From contig NZ_MPRJ01000019.1 in assembly GCF_002020805.1 (NCBI RefSeq), positions 1-49,591 of the forward strand: a stretch of 49,591 nt of DNA, in the 5' to 3' direction. The translations under genes and the position numbers were made by a program. Positions 1 to 10,475 of this stretch are shown one piece after another. Below the pieces are notes generated by a model. It saw nothing but the letters and a program-made list of their open reading frames with translations. It was not told where the DNA came from and ran no database searches. Source of the stretch: Solemya velesiana gill symbiont (GTDB taxonomy: Bacteria > Pseudomonadota > Gammaproteobacteria > Chromatiales > Chromatiaceae). Every line of letters begins with the position of its first letter. Position 1 is the first letter of the stretch.

Positions 1-129
1 GTTGTAGCTCATAAGTGCTTCGTCTCTTGGTCGGGAGAAGCGCCGACTCTACCAGCTGGCCCTTCAACTACCAATTGCACTTATTATCCGAAACCGCCCC
101 TGGCATTCTCGGAGAAAGGCACAACTATT

Positions 130-567
130 ATGAGAAACTTTTTCAAGAAAGGCGGAACGGAGGATCAGTCGGATTCAACGGCTCAAGGCGCCGATGGATC
201 CCTGCGCACGGTATTGATCGTTGACGATTCGCCTACTGAAACCCACGTCATCAAGAATATTGTTGAAGGCGAAGGATATGTCGCCATCACCGCGGCTGAC
301 GGTGAAAGCGGAATTGCAGAGGCACGGCAGTCCAAGCCGGATGTCATCCTGATGGATGTGGTGATGCCTGGCCTGAACGGCTTCCAGGCAACCCGCCAGC
401 TGACAAAGGATCCAGAGACCGCGGATATCCCCGTGATCATGGTTACCACCAAGGATCAGGAGACGGACCGTGCATGGGGTATGCGTCAAGGCGCCAAGGA
501 GTACGTGGTCAAGCCCATCGCTTCGGCTGAACTCCTGGCAAAGATTCGAACGGTTCTGGGCGACTGA
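130..567 (+). CDS. pilH: Twitching-motility response regulator PilH
   Basis: Single-domain CheY-like receiver, 145 aa, of the Chp system that controls type IV pilus retraction. The acidic pair is D32/D33, the phospho-acceptor is D76 (in MDVVMPGLNGF), the switch Thr lies near 106 and the conserved Lys is K128. The run GLNGFQATRQLTKD and the later VTTKDQETD/RQGA segment are PilH-like rather than PilG-like. It is longer than usual for PilH (about 120 aa) because of a polar N-terminal extension of about 25 residues. A GGAGAAAGG ribosome site lies at 111-119. The 129 bases upstream hold no recognisable gene; pilG would be expected just outside the window. Followed after 8 bases by pilI. Confidence 0.93.
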   Translation: MRNFFKKGGTEDQSDSTAQGADGSLRTVLIVDDSPTETHVIKNIVEGEGYVAITAADGESGIAEARQSKPDVILMDVVMPGLNGFQATRQLTKDPETADIPVIMVTTKDQETDRAWGMRQGAKEYVVKPIASAELLAKIRTVLGD

Positions 568-575
568 AGATAGAT

Positions 576-1121
576 ATGGCAAGTAACACACCAGCGGATA
601 TTTTACTCAAGCTGCGCGAAATCGAGCGCAGGAGTATGCATCATGCTGAAGGACTCCCCAAGGAGGATGAAGGGAAGCGGTTCTGGGAGGGGGTGCTCTG
701 TACCGTTGCTGGTACCCGGATCGTGGCGCCGCTGGGTGAAATTGCCGAGATTCTCAACTACCCCGCCTCGATTACCAGGGTTCCAGGCACCAAGAGCTGG
801 GTTGTCGGGATCGCAAATATTCGAGGCAACCTGCTCCCGATCATCGATCTGCAGGTTTTTCTCGGGGGGAAACATATTGTAACCGGAAGGCGCTCTCGCG
901 TTCTGGTGATCAATCACGAAGGATTGTATGTTGGACTGTTAGTGGGTGATGTACACGGCATGCGCCATTTCTCGGATGATCAGGGTGCCGAGGTGCCGAT
1001 GCTTCCAGGCGTAGTGCGGCAGTACGTCAGGAGCGCTTATAACCTCGATAACGAGACATGGCCGGTATTCAGTACCAAGCTGTTGGCGGAAAATCCGGGG
1101 TTTCAGGTGGCTGCAGCCTGA
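576..1121 (+). CDS. pilI: CheW-like adaptor PilI
   Basis: 181 aa CheW-domain protein expected to couple the receptor PilJ to the kinase ChpA at the cell pole. The domain runs from about residue 38 to 170. It includes the GTRIVAPLGEIAEIL start strand, the GIANIRGNLLPIIDL core typical of CheW, and a VLVINHEG strand. Its place between pilH and pilJ fixes the assignment to PilI rather than a flagellar CheW. The start ATG is 8 bases after the pilH stop, so the two are probably cotranscribed; no strong ribosome site is visible. Nothing is missing from the domain. Confidence 0.92.
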   Translation: MASNTPADILLKLREIERRSMHHAEGLPKEDEGKRFWEGVLCTVAGTRIVAPLGEIAEILNYPASITRVPGTKSWVVGIANIRGNLLPIIDLQVFLGGKHIVTGRRSRVLVINHEGLYVGLLVGDVHGMRHFSDDQGAEVPMLPGVVRQYVRSAYNLDNETWPVFSTKLLAENPGFQVAAA

Positions 1122-1202
1122 TTGGCGGCGAAGAACCATTTGTATTTTTCAAGACAAAATAGAGAAATCGCAAGAGCGTGTTTTTTCTGGAGATAGACTG
1201 AA

Positions 1203-3239
1203 ATGGCAAGAAGGTCTGCAAGACGTGCGGGCGGCGGGTTCGCAGGAAATAAGGTCGTTGTTCTTTTATCGGTAGGACTGCTGGTTACAATTGTATTGGC
1301 GCTTTTGACATTCGCCCACGTGGCTGAGTGGGATGCAAACGACGAAGCATACCTCCTGCGTGCTGCAGAACAACGGGTAATCTCTCAGAGAATCGCGAAG
1401 GACGCTCTCTCGGCGGCCTCCGGTGACAAGGATGCGTTCGGTCAGTTGCGTCAATCCCGTGACGGATTTGAGCGGCTAGTTACCGAGTTGAAGCGGGGTG
1501 TGCCAAAAATCGATTTGCCGCCTACCCCTTCGGAAGTGCGCGTGGAACTGAAGAAAATGGATGATGTCTGGCTGGAGTTGCGTCAGAACGCTGACGACAT
1601 TCTCTCCAACAGGGACTCCATTCTCTCGGTTCGTGAATTCGTGAATGTGATCACCGAGTTTATTCCCCAGTTGCAGGCATTGTCCCAGGAGGTAATTGAT
1701 ATCCTGATTGAGCAGAATGCCAGCCCTGCACAGATCTCCACGGCTTCCCGCCAGCTCATGCTGGCAGAGCGTATCGACAAAAACGTGGCCAAGGTACTGG
1801 TGGGTGGCCAGGCAATCGACCAGTTCAGCCGGGATGCGGACCTGTTCGGTCGCGTACTCGACGGCATGCTTCAGGGTAGTGAGGACCTGGAGATCAGCAA
1901 GATCACCAATGCCACGGCAGTCACGAAACTGCGTGAAGTGGCCATGCTCTTCAGTTCAATCAACGACCATGCCGGAGAGATCATCGAGACTGTACCTGCG
2001 GTGCTGCCTGCATTGGAGGCTGCGAGCCGGGTAACCAGTGTATCGGACAAGGTGAACGAAGAGGCGGATAACCTGCTGAAGGTATACGGTCAGTCACCCG
2101 GTCGTGTCAGCGTCTTTGGCATCAAGGCCGGTCCGGTGATGATTGCCATCCTGGGCGCGCTGTCAGCCATGTTCCTCCTGCTTCTCGGTTACTTCATGTT
2201 GATGGATGCGAAACGCCGGGAGGAAGAGAGTAAATCCCAGAACGAACGTAACCAGCAGGCTATTCTGCGCCTGCTCGATGAGATGGGTGACCTGGCTGAT
2301 GGTGACCTCACGGTAACGGCAACGGTAACCGAGGACGTTACCGGCGCAATCGCTGACTCCATCAACTACGCAATTGAAGCACTGCGAAGCCTGGTAACCA
2401 CAATTAACCAGACTTCTGAACAGGTATCCGCATCTGCACAGGAAAACCGTGCAACGGCAATGCATCTGGCTGAGGCGAGTGAGCACCAGGCCGAACAGAT
2501 CACCAATGCCACGGACTCCATCAAGACCATGACAAGCGCGATCGACCAGATGTCGGATGACGCTACAGAATCGTCCGAGATTGCCCAGCGCTCGGTTGAG
2601 ATCGCCGGCACTGGCGCCAACACGGTACGCCGAACCATTCAGGGCATGGATACCATTCGTGAGCAGATCCAGGAAACTTCAAAACGAATCAAGCGACTGG
2701 GTGAGAGTTCCCAGGAGATTGGAGGTATCGTTGAGCTGATTGACGATATTGCTGACCAGACCAACATTCTCGCTTTGAACGCGGCGATGCAGGCGGCAAT
2801 GGCCGGTGAGGCAGGTCGCGGTTTCGCGGTGGTTGCGGACGAGGTACAGCGCCTGGCAGAACGCTCCGGTAACGCAACAAAGCAGATTGAAGCACTGGTA
2901 AAGACCATTCAGGCCGATACCAATGAAGCGGTTAGCTCAATGGAAGCTACCACCACCGAAGTGGTGTCCGGTGCGCAGTTGGCAGAGGATGCGGGTGAAG
3001 CGCTTCAAGAGATTGAAACCGTATCCAATCAGATCTCAGGACGTATTGCCAAGGTGGCAGAATCTGCACAGGTGCAGTCCTCTGAAGCGGGTCGAATCGA
3101 CGATACCATGAGCGTAATTCAGGAAATTACGACCCAGACGTCAGAAGGTACCAGTCAGACGGCTGGCGCTATTGGAACCCTGGCTGACCTGGCTGATGAA
3201 CTGCAGCGGTCGGTATCCGGTTTCCGCCTCCCGGAATAA
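1203..3239 (+). CDS. pilJ: Methyl-accepting chemotaxis protein PilJ
   Basis: Membrane chemoreceptor of the Chp system, 678 aa. Transmembrane segment 1 is near residues 18-40 and segment 2 near 305-328. The periplasmic part between them is helical, as in PilJ-type sensor domains, with two QRI/ERI-type helix motifs. A HAMP-like stretch follows (around 350-385), then the long coiled-coil signalling domain. The hairpin tip reads [21 protein letters not shown]. The Met-rich variant ([12 protein letters not shown] instead of AAIEAARAGEAG) is characteristic of PilJ receptors. No C-terminal methylesterase-docking pentapeptide is seen; the protein ends in GFRLPE. It lies between pilI and chpA. Confidence 0.94.
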   Translation: MARRSARRAGGGFAGNKVVVLLSVGLLVTIVLALLTFAHVAEWDANDEAYLLRAAEQRVISQRIAKDALSAASGDKDAFGQLRQSRDGFERLVTELKRGVPKIDLPPTPSEVRVELKKMDDVWLELRQNADDILSNRDSILSVREFVNVITEFIPQLQALSQEVIDILIEQNASPAQISTASRQLMLAERIDKNVAKVLVGGQAIDQFSRDADLFGRVLDGMLQGSEDLEISKITNATAVTKLREVAMLFSSINDHAGEIIETVPAVLPALEAASRVTSVSDKVNEEADNLLKVYGQSPGRVSVFGIKAGPVMIAILGALSAMFLLLLGYFMLMDAKRREEESKSQNERNQQAILRLLDEMGDLADGDLTVTATVTEDVTGAIADSINYAIEALRSLVTTINQTSEQVSASAQENRATAMHLAEASEHQAEQITNATDSIKTMTSAIDQMSDDATESSEIAQRSVEIAGTGANTVRRTIQGMDTIREQIQETSKRIKRLGESSQEIGGIVELIDDIADQTNILALNAAMQAAMAGEAGRGFAVVADEVQRLAERSGNATKQIEALVKTIQADTNEAVSSMEATTTEVVSGAQLAEDAGEALQEIETVSNQISGRIAKVAESAQVQSSEAGRIDDTMSVIQEITTQTSEGTSQTAGAIGTLADLADELQRSVSGFRLPE

Positions 3240-3328
3240 TGGGCAGATTATTGTAAGGAAACGATTGACCGGGTGTATGGAACCTATCGGGTATAGGCGT
3301 AACGCACCCCAGGAGCAGAAGATCTGGT

Positions 3329-6300
3329 ATGAGCGACGCTCAAGACTACAGTACGCTTAAATGGATCAGGGGTGAGTTGGACTCGTCACTGGAGGCCGCT
3401 AGGCGCTCTCTCGATGATTACTTCGAGGAGGTAGGCGACTCCGAGGCGCTTATCGACGAGTGTATCCAGCGCTTGCACCAAGTGCTCGGCACCCTGCAGA
3501 TGGTGCAGATCTACGGTGCCGTCATGCTGGCCGAGGAGATGGAGCAGGTTGCCATCGCCCTCAAAGAGAATCGCCTGAAAAAACGGGATGAAGCCGCAGA
3601 AGCATTGATGCTTGGCCTGATCCAATTATCGGATTACCTGGAAAAACTTGAATCGGGTGCAAGGGACGAGCCGATCCTGATTCTGCCCATCCTCAACGAA
3701 CTTCGTGCCACCCGGGACGCCTCGCTGTTTTCGGAAGTCGCACTGTTTGCCCCCGCTCTCGAACAGAAACTCGCAACCGATGCGCTCCAGGGTGAGCCGA
3801 ATCCGGAACTCGGAGCCTTTACCAAGGGTGTCAGGCACCAGTTTCATCGTGGCTTGCTGGATTGGTTCAGGGGTGGGGATGTAGAAGGCGGGCTTGGTCG
3901 AATCGAGTACATCTTCTTCAAACAGCTGGAAGGGAATGCCGGTACCGAACAGGTGAAGCGCTTGTTTCGTGTCGCCCGGGTCGTAGCATCCGCGCTGCGA
4001 GACGGCAGCCTCGAGGTGGGAAGTGCCACCAAGCTGTTGATCGGTAAAGTGGACAGGGAGATCAAGCGTATTATCGATGATGGCGAGGAGGCTGTCTTTG
4101 AGGCCCCGGCCAATGATCTGCTGAAGAACCTTCTCCACTACACCGCTTGTGCCGATTCCAGCAATCCACATGTTGCAGAGATAAAGGCTGTCTACGATCT
4201 TGATCACAGTCTGGTCAGCCAGGCTGATATCGAGGAGGGACGAGAGGAGCTGCAGGCGCCGTCCCAGGATCTTCTCAATTCAGTTCGAAGCGCAATTTCC
4301 ACTGACCTCACCATGATCAAGGATGGCGTGGATCTGTTCATCCGAACCGGCACTGAAGACGCTGCCAGGCTGGAGAATGTCCAGGAACTCATGCGCAAGC
4401 TCGCCGATACCCTCGGCATGGTCGGGCAGGGTGAACTGCGCCAGCGTCTCAAGCGCCAGGCCGACTGGATAGCCGACGTGTTGGCCAATTCGTCTACTCC
4501 CCAGGATCCGGAGTTGATGGCACTTGCTGCCGATATCCTGTTTATCGAGACATCGCTGGATAATCTTACGGTGGCTCGTCGCCATGAGCGTTGGGCCAAG
4601 CAGCCTGACCTGGCAGAACTGCTTCCCGATCTGCCTGAAGGCGAGTTTGACCGCCTGGTGGATTCGGTGCTCCATGAAGCCAGCATCGATATGGCCAAGA
4701 ACAAGGAGGCGATAGTCAGCTATATCGCTTCACCGGAGTCGAGTGTTTTGTTGGCCAATGTGCCTGAGCGTTTCTCGGCCATAGCGGGTGCTTTTCGCAT
4801 TCTCCGCCTGGATGAGCCGGCGCAGTTGCTGGATGGCCTGTCAGGTTACGTGCAACATCAACTGCTCGATGCTTCCTCCATTCCTGGCAGTGACGATCTC
4901 AACGTTTTTGCAGATGCAGTTACCAGTATCGAGTATTTCATGGAGGCTGTTACCGAAGGGCGCGGCATTCACATCGAGATACTCGATGTAGCCAAGCAGT
5001 CATTTGAACAGCTGGGCATAACCCGCGAAGCTCCTGAGCTGGAGGTTCTCGAAGAGGCGCTCCTCGCGGAGGAAGAATTCGCAGAGCCTGCTGCGCCTGA
5101 AATGGAAGCTGAGCCGGTTGCAGAAGAGGCTGGAGTCGCCGAGCCGGAACAAGGCGTTGAAGCGGTACCGGAGCCCATACCATCAGCCGAGAAACCGCCC
5201 CTTGAGGATATCGATCCCGAAATTCTGGATATCTTCATTGAAGAGGCGCGTGAAGAGTTGGCGGTCATCAAGGAATACCTGCCCCGCTGGCACGCCGACC
5301 ACGATGACAAGGAGGCGTTGTCCACCTTCAGGCGTTCATTCCATACCTTGAAGGGAAGCGGCCGCCTTGTTGGTGCCATGACCATTGGCGAGTTCGCCTG
5401 GTCTATAGAAAACATGCTCAACCGGATGATCGACGAAACCATATCCGTTTCCCCCGATATTCTCAGCCTGCTGGATGATTCCGCTGAGATACTTCCCGAG
5501 TTGATCGACTGCCAGGAGCAGGGAACCGTACCCCAGGTCGATGTGAACAGCATGATGGAGCGGGCCTTCGATCTGGCTGATCCTTCTCGCAAGGCACAGC
5601 AAGCGGCTGCAGCTGCCGCTGAGCCTGAAGAAGCACCGCCGGAAGAGATCGGCGAAGCTGAGGAGCCGGTTGCAGAAGTAGTGCAGTTTCCATCTCCAGA
5701 GATGGCGGAAGAGGAGTTGGCCGAGCCGGCCGAGGCTGCACCGCCTATTTCCATGGACGAAGGACTGCGCGAGATTTTCGACACCGAGTCCAATACACAC
5801 ATCAAGACCCTGCACGACTTTGTCGCCGCATGCGGCAATAACCCGTTGGCCTGCCGGATCGATGGCGAGCTTTCCCGAGCCCTCCATACACTTCATGGCA
5901 GTGCCCACATGGCTGACTTCGATGCCATGGCTGAGATCAGCTCCGACATGGAGGCATTGGTCAATGCGCTGGCAGACCGCCATACCTCGGCTGACGAGGA
6001 CTTCCTCTCGCTCACACGGCGTTGTTGCGAACTGTTCGAGTCTTTCCTCGGGGTGATCAATGTGCCGGGCGCTGAAATGCCCGATTGGTCACCGTTGCAC
6101 GAGGAGATCAAGGTCCGCCACAAGGCCCTGGAGAGTGCTGTTACCCCTGAAGAGGAGGCTGCTGCATCCGCATGGGAGGCAGTAGAGGCTGAAACAGGGG
6201 AAGTCGAATTGATGCCTGAGCTGATGGTGGGTGAGGGGTTGCTCGAGGCGGAGCAGGTCGAATCGCCTGCTGAAGAAGCCGCTTTCTCGGAAGAGGCGCT

Positions 6301-9205
6301 GGAAGCGGGTGAAGCGTTTGAGATTGGTGAACTTGTCGGGGAGGAGGCTGCCCCGGAAGTCGCATTTGCCGAGCCGGAAGAGATAGCGTGGTTTACCGAA
6401 GAAGCGCTTGAGCTGGAGACGGTTGTAGAAGATCAGCCTGGAGCCGGGCTGGAAACAGCTGAGCCCGAACTCGTTGAAGAGGTCTCAGAATTTCCGGAAG
6501 CGGTTGCCGAGGAACAGCCCGAAGCTGAACTGGAACCTGTTGCAGAAGAGATCCACGAGTTTGAAGCGGAAGCGTTCGAGCCAGAGGCTGTTATAGAGGA
6601 ACAGCCTGAAGCTGAACTGGAACCTGTCGCTGAAGCCCTTCCGGAGATTTCAGAAGAAGAGACCGTAGCCGAAGAGATTCCGGAACCGGAAGCCGCAGAA
6701 GCTCTCCAACCTGTTGAGGAGATGGAGCAAGCGGTAGAGGAAGACGAGGAGCATGTCACCATCGAGGCAGGCCCTGAGCTGCTCGAGATCTTCCTGGAAG
6801 AGGCCAGGGAACTGATCGAATCAGCCCAGCACTCATTTCAGAACTGGCATCAACAGCCAACGGACAATGAACCCGTTGCCGAACTTGAGCGCACCCTGCA
6901 CACCCTGAAAGGCGGGGCCCGCCTGTCAGGTGCAATGCCTGTGGGAGATCTGAGTCATGCATTCGAATCTCTCCTCACGGGTGTGGACCACGCCCGAATC
7001 GAGCCTACGGCAGAGGTATTCGAGCTTTCGCAGCAGGTTATCGACCGCCTCGCGGAGCAGGTTGAGGAGCTGGGGCATGGCATGCGGCTGCGCCGTGCCG
7101 ATGATCTGGTGGGACGGCTTGAGCAGGTCTTTCTCGTGGACCAGGCCATTGCTGAACCAGCAGAGGCGGAAGCCGAACCCCAAGTGCCGGAAGAGGCTAT
7201 AGAAGCTGAGATCGTCGAGGAACTGGCGCTCGAAGCGGTAACTGAAGAGATACCGGAGGCCGTTGAGGAAGCGCCCGAGCCGATGCCTGCTGAAGAGGCG
7301 GAACCGGCCCTGGAACTGGGTGCAGAGGAGCGTGCACCTGCCGCGCCTTCCCAGCCCATGCCGAGCAGGGGTCGTGAGAAGGTCAGGGTAAACTCCGAAT
7401 TGCTGGACAGGCTGGTAAACAATGCCGGTGAGGTCAGTATCTACCGTGCCCGAATCGAGCAGCAGAACGGTGACCTGGGATTCAACCTCTCGGAGCTTGA
7501 GCAGACCGTAGAACGTCTGCGTGAACAGCTGCGCCATCTTGAAATCGAGACCGAAGCGCAGATCCTGTTTCGTTACGAGAAAGACAAGGAAGAGGGTATA
7601 GAGGTCGACGAATCCTTTGACCCCCTCGAGCTCGACCGCTTCTCCACCATGCAACAGCTGTCGCGAAGCTTGATGGAGACGGTAAACGACCTCTCAAATA
7701 TCAACGGCTATCTCTCCGAACAGCACAGGGAGACGGAAACCCTGCTTCTGCAGCAGACCCGTTTGACCACGGACCTTCAGGATGGCCTGTTGCGCACCCG
7801 TATGGTGCCCTTTGCACAGCTTGTGCCGCGTCTTCACCGCGTGGTTCGTCAGACCTGTAATCCCGTGGGTAAAAAGGCCCTGCTGGAAGTGGAAGGTGCC
7901 GAGGGTGAGCTGGACAGGGGTATCCTCGATCGCATGATTGGTCCCCTGGAACACATTCTCAGAAATGCCGTCTCCCACGGTATCGAGCGCCCTGAAAAGC
8001 GCGTGGAGGCCGGTAAATCCGAATCAGGCAGGATCCAACTCAAGCTCCAGCGTGAAGGCAACGATGTGCTGCTGACCGTCGGCGATGACGGCGGTGGCAT
8101 GAAGATCGACGCCATCCGGGAAAAAGCGATTGACCGGGGCATGCTCGATCCCAATGCGAAGGTCACGGATAACGATGTTCTCCAGTTTGTTCTGGAGCAT
8201 GGCTTCAGTACGGCGGACGAGGTGACCCAGATTGCCGGTCGCGGCGTTGGTCTCGATGTTGTGGTCAGCGAGGTCAAACAGCTTGGCGGTTCACTGGATA
8301 TTCAGTCCCAGCCGGGCCAGGGTACCAGCTTCATCATTCGCCTCCCCCTTACCCTGGCTATCTCTGATGCCCTGATGGTGGAGCTCGAGAACGAAGTGTA
8401 TGCCATTCCCCACTCCAACATCGAGGGTGTGGTGCGGGCCACCTACCAGGAGTTACAAGCCTGCTACAGGGGTGAGCAGAAGCACTACTCATATGCCGGC
8501 CAGGATTACCAGGTCCGTTACCTCGGGAGCCTGCTCGGTGTGGGTCAGCTTCAACTCTCGGAACAGCGCAAGTGGTATCCGCTGCTCCTGATACGGGCCG
8601 GTGAGCATCGCGTCGCCCTGCAGGTGGATAACCTGATGGGTAACCGCCAGATCGTGGTCAAGTCGGTAGGCCTGCAGCTCAGTACCGTACGCTGGATTTC
8701 CGGCGGCACAATCCTCGGTGATGGTCGAGTTGCCCTGATTCTCGACGTAACCGCATTGGTACGCATGGATGTTGCTCACACCGCGGTTACGCCTGTCGAA
8801 GTGGTTGAAGAAGAGCATGAACCCGGATTCGGGCGCATGGTCATGGTGGTGGATGACTCCATTACGGTGCGCAAGGTCACCGGCCGTCTGCTCGAGCGTC
8901 ACGGTATGCACGTGGTGACGGCAAAGGATGGTGTGGATGCGGTGGCACAGCTGCAGGATCACCGTCCGGATATCATGCTGCTGGATATTGAGATGCCGCG
9001 CATGGACGGTTACGAGCTCGCCAGGCACATGCGTAACTCGGAAGAGCTGCGCGACATTCCGATTATCATGATCACCTCCCGTACCGGTGACAAACACAGA
9101 ACCCTGGCAATGGAACTGGGTGTTAAACGCTACCTCGGTAAGCCCTACCAGGAGAGCGATCTGCTGGACAATATCAATTCTGTGTTGTCTGAGGAGGCCA
9201 AATGA
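3329..9205 (+). CDS. chpA: Hybrid chemotaxis kinase ChpA (CheA-type, multiple Hpt, CheW and receiver domains)
   Basis: Very large histidine kinase (1958 aa) of the type IV pilus chemosensory pathway. Residues 1 to about 580 are helical without a phospho-histidine motif (FimL-like in position). Three Hpt domains follow, with phospho-His at H672 (FHTLKGSGRL), H853 (LHTLHGSAHM) and H1191 (LHTLKGGARL). The kinase core starts near 1350. The N box (NAVSHGIE) is near 1545, G1 (GDDGGGMK) near 1585 and G2 (GRGVGLDVV) near 1637. A CheW domain spans about 1675-1815 and a C-terminal receiver about 1837-1957, with acceptor D1886. Linkers are extremely rich in Glu, Pro and Ala. The best-known homologue in Pseudomonas aeruginosa is about 2470 aa with eight phosphotransfer domains, so this is a reduced version. 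It overlaps chpC by 4 bases. Confidence 0.95.
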   Translation: MSDAQDYSTLKWIRGELDSSLEAARRSLDDYFEEVGDSEALIDECIQRLHQVLGTLQMVQIYGAVMLAEEMEQVAIALKENRLKKRDEAAEALMLGLIQLSDYLEKLESGARDEPILILPILNELRATRDASLFSEVALFAPALEQKLATDALQGEPNPELGAFTKGVRHQFHRGLLDWFRGGDVEGGLGRIEYIFFKQLEGNAGTEQVKRLFRVARVVASALRDGSLEVGSATKLLIGKVDREIKRIIDDGEEAVFEAPANDLLKNLLHYTACADSSNPHVAEIKAVYDLDHSLVSQADIEEGREELQAPSQDLLNSVRSAISTDLTMIKDGVDLFIRTGTEDAARLENVQELMRKLADTLGMVGQGELRQRLKRQADWIADVLANSSTPQDPELMALAADILFIETSLDNLTVARRHERWAKQPDLAELLPDLPEGEFDRLVDSVLHEASIDMAKNKEAIVSYIASPESSVLLANVPERFSAIAGAFRILRLDEPAQLLDGLSGYVQHQLLDASSIPGSDDLNVFADAVTSIEYFMEAVTEGRGIHIEILDVAKQSFEQLGITREAPELEVLEEALLAEEEFAEPAAPEMEAEPVAEEAGVAEPEQGVEAVPEPIPSAEKPPLEDIDPEILDIFIEEAREELAVIKEYLPRWHADHDDKEALSTFRRSFHTLKGSGRLVGAMTIGEFAWSIENMLNRMIDETISVSPDILSLLDDSAEILPELIDCQEQGTVPQVDVNSMMERAFDLADPSRKAQQAAAAAAEPEEAPPEEIGEAEEPVAEVVQFPSPEMAEEELAEPAEAAPPISMDEGLREIFDTESNTHIKTLHDFVAACGNNPLACRIDGELSRALHTLHGSAHMADFDAMAEISSDMEALVNALADRHTSADEDFLSLTRRCCELFESFLGVINVPGAEMPDWSPLHEEIKVRHKALESAVTPEEEAAASAWEAVEAETGEVELMPELMVGEGLLEAEQVESPAEEAAFSEEALEAGEAFEIGELVGEEAAPEVAFAEPEEIAWFTEEALELETVVEDQPGAGLETAEPELVEEVSEFPEAVAEEQPEAELEPVAEEIHEFEAEAFEPEAVIEEQPEAELEPVAEALPEISEEETVAEEIPEPEAAEALQPVEEMEQAVEEDEEHVTIEAGPELLEIFLEEARELIESAQHSFQNWHQQPTDNEPVAELERTLHTLKGGARLSGAMPVGDLSHAFESLLTGVDHARIEPTAEVFELSQQVIDRLAEQVEELGHGMRLRRADDLVGRLEQVFLVDQAIAEPAEAEAEPQVPEEAIEAEIVEELALEAVTEEIPEAVEEAPEPMPAEEAEPALELGAEERAPAAPSQPMPSRGREKVRVNSELLDRLVNNAGEVSIYRARIEQQNGDLGFNLSELEQTVERLREQLRHLEIETEAQILFRYEKDKEEGIEVDESFDPLELDRFSTMQQLSRSLMETVNDLSNINGYLSEQHRETETLLLQQTRLTTDLQDGLLRTRMVPFAQLVPRLHRVVRQTCNPVGKKALLEVEGAEGELDRGILDRMIGPLEHILRNAVSHGIERPEKRVEAGKSESGRIQLKLQREGNDVLLTVGDDGGGMKIDAIREKAIDRGMLDPNAKVTDNDVLQFVLEHGFSTADEVTQIAGRGVGLDVVVSEVKQLGGSLDIQSQPGQGTSFIIRLPLTLAISDALMVELENEVYAIPHSNIEGVVRATYQELQACYRGEQKHYSYAGQDYQVRYLGSLLGVGQLQLSEQRKWYPLLLIRAGEHRVALQVDNLMGNRQIVVKSVGLQLSTVRWISGGTILGDGRVALILDVTALVRMDVAHTAVTPVEVVEEEHEPGFGRMVMVVDDSITVRKVTGRLLERHGMHVVTAKDGVDAVAQLQDHRPDIMLLDIEMPRMDGYELARHMRNSEELRDIPIIMITSRTGDKHRTLAMELGVKRYLGKPYQESDLLDNINSVLSEEAK
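6511..6627 (+). repeat. Direct repeat in the acidic linker of chpA
   Basis: A 30-base unit starting GGAACAGCC at 6511-6540 recurs at 6598-6627 with one base difference, 87 bases (29 codons) apart. It encodes EEQPEAELEPVAE twice, inside the Glu/Pro-rich linker before the third Hpt domain. This is an in-frame linker duplication. Confidence 0.85.
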
Positions 9206-9666
9206 GTAAGGTCCCAAGTGAGATTCGTGGTGTGCTCCTGCCTCTGCAGACGGGGCAGCTGTTGTTGCCCAACGCTACCGTGACCGAAGTTGTCGGTTAT
9301 ACCCCGCCTGAATCAAGAAACGAGGATGCTCCTGCCTGGTTGCTGGGTACTTTCTCATGGCGTCAGCAGGGAGTACCCCTGGTATCTTTCGAGACGATTG
9401 CCGGCTCTGCGATTGAGCCTCCCGAGCATCGTGCGCGCATTGCGATCTGCAACACCCTCAACGGCAATCCCGATCGTCCTTACATCGGTATATTGCTGAA
9501 GGCTATTCCTCACCTGGTCAGGGTGACCAGGGACACAGTGGCTCCCATTGAGCAGGATGAAGATGCCGGGTCGATGGTTGTGGAAGAGGTCATGATATCC
9601 GGGCAAAAGGCTTGGATTCCGGACCTGGATGCCCTGGATATGGCCCTGGGCGACGTGCTCGAATAG
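9202..9666 (+). CDS. chpC: CheW-like protein ChpC
   Basis: 154 aa CheW-domain protein, last gene of the chemosensory operon. Its ATG overlaps the chpA stop (ATGA), so translation is probably coupled. Visible CheW features are the N-terminal LLPLQTGQLLLPNATVTEVVG strands, the WLLGTFSWRQQGVPLVSFE core and a C-terminal PDLDALDMALGDVL helix. In pseudomonads ChpC is an alternative CheW linker that connects other receptors to ChpA. The same role here is inferred from position and fold. A convergent gene (rsmE) ends 31 bases downstream. Confidence 0.85.
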   Translation: MSKVPSEIRGVLLPLQTGQLLLPNATVTEVVGYTPPESRNEDAPAWLLGTFSWRQQGVPLVSFETIAGSAIEPPEHRARIAICNTLNGNPDRPYIGILLKAIPHLVRVTRDTVAPIEQDEDAGSMVVEEVMISGQKAWIPDLDALDMALGDVLE

Positions 9667-9697
9667 GCGACTTCGCGCCCATACCCCCTCGATTTTC

Positions 9698-10429
9698 CTA
9701 ACGAAAATCTCCCCACAGGGTCTGAATTGCAGCGATGGCTGCCAGGGGGGCGGTCTCTGTGCGCAGTACTCTCGGGCCTAACTGCACGCCGGTAAACCGG
9801 TGTCGCAGGGCAAACGTCCGTTCCTCTTCCGAAAGCCCCCCTTCCGGACCGACCAGCAGCCGAATGCCTGTACCGGGAGCAGGCAACTGTCCTATGACCC
9901 GCTCCGAGCGATGCTCCAGGAGCAGGCCCGGCGTGCTGTCAGAGGATTCGATCCAGTCATCCAGTTCCATGGGGTCGATTACCAACGGGACACGGCGCCT
10001 GCCTGACTGCTCGCATGCGGATATCGCCACTTGCCGCCAGTGGTTGCAGCGTTTATGCATGCGCTCCCTTGAGAGGCGGACCACGCACCGCTCTGTAATC
10101 AGGGGGGTTATCTCGCTTACCCCAAGCTCCACGGCTTTCTGCACGGCAAAGTCCATGCGTTCGCCTTTGGAAATTCCGATGCCGAGGCTGATGCGCAGGG
10201 CCGGGGTTGCTTCCTCCACGCCCTGGTCCAGTATCTCTACCTGGGCCGAGCGCTTGCCGGCGTCGATAATGCGTGCGCCATAATCACAACCGTTGCCATT
10301 GAACAGGGTCAACTCAGCTCCCGGTTTCAGTCGCAGTACCTTGAGCAGGTGATGTGGTGGGCCCTCTTCGAGGGATACCACATCACCTGCGGCCAGGGGT
10401 AGCTGGGTATAGATCCGGTGTTCTCCCAT
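9698..10429 (-). CDS. rsmE: 16S rRNA (uracil1498-N3)-methyltransferase RsmE
   Basis: SPOUT-fold methyltransferase, 243 aa, the usual length. It methylates N3 of U1498 in 16S rRNA using SAM. An N-terminal PUA-like domain (to about residue 70, with PPHHLLKVLRLKPG) precedes the knotted catalytic domain. The family signatures are all present: AVQKAVELGVSEITPL, AISACEQSGRR, LLVGPEGGLSEEE and LGPRVLRTETAPLAAI. The gene sits downstream of metF on the same strand, 46 bases apart. It uses the SAM that the neighbouring metK product makes, although pathway linkage by position is only suggestive. Confidence 0.95.
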   Translation of the reverse strand: MGEHRIYTQLPLAAGDVVSLEEGPPHHLLKVLRLKPGAELTLFNGNGCDYGARIIDAGKRSAQVEILDQGVEEATPALRISLGIGISKGERMDFAVQKAVELGVSEITPLITERCVVRLSRERMHKRCNHWRQVAISACEQSGRRRVPLVIDPMELDDWIESSDSTPGLLLEHRSERVIGQLPAPGTGIRLLVGPEGGLSEEERTFALRHRFTGVQLGPRVLRTETAPLAAIAAIQTLWGDFR

Positions 10430-10475
10430 CGTACGCTGGCTTCACTCGGTTATCAGGATACAGCCCGACGCCGGG

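Noticed and set aside
1-129. Possible tRNA or gene tail at the window start
   Set aside because: No cloverleaf can be drawn, and the one open frame does not look like protein.
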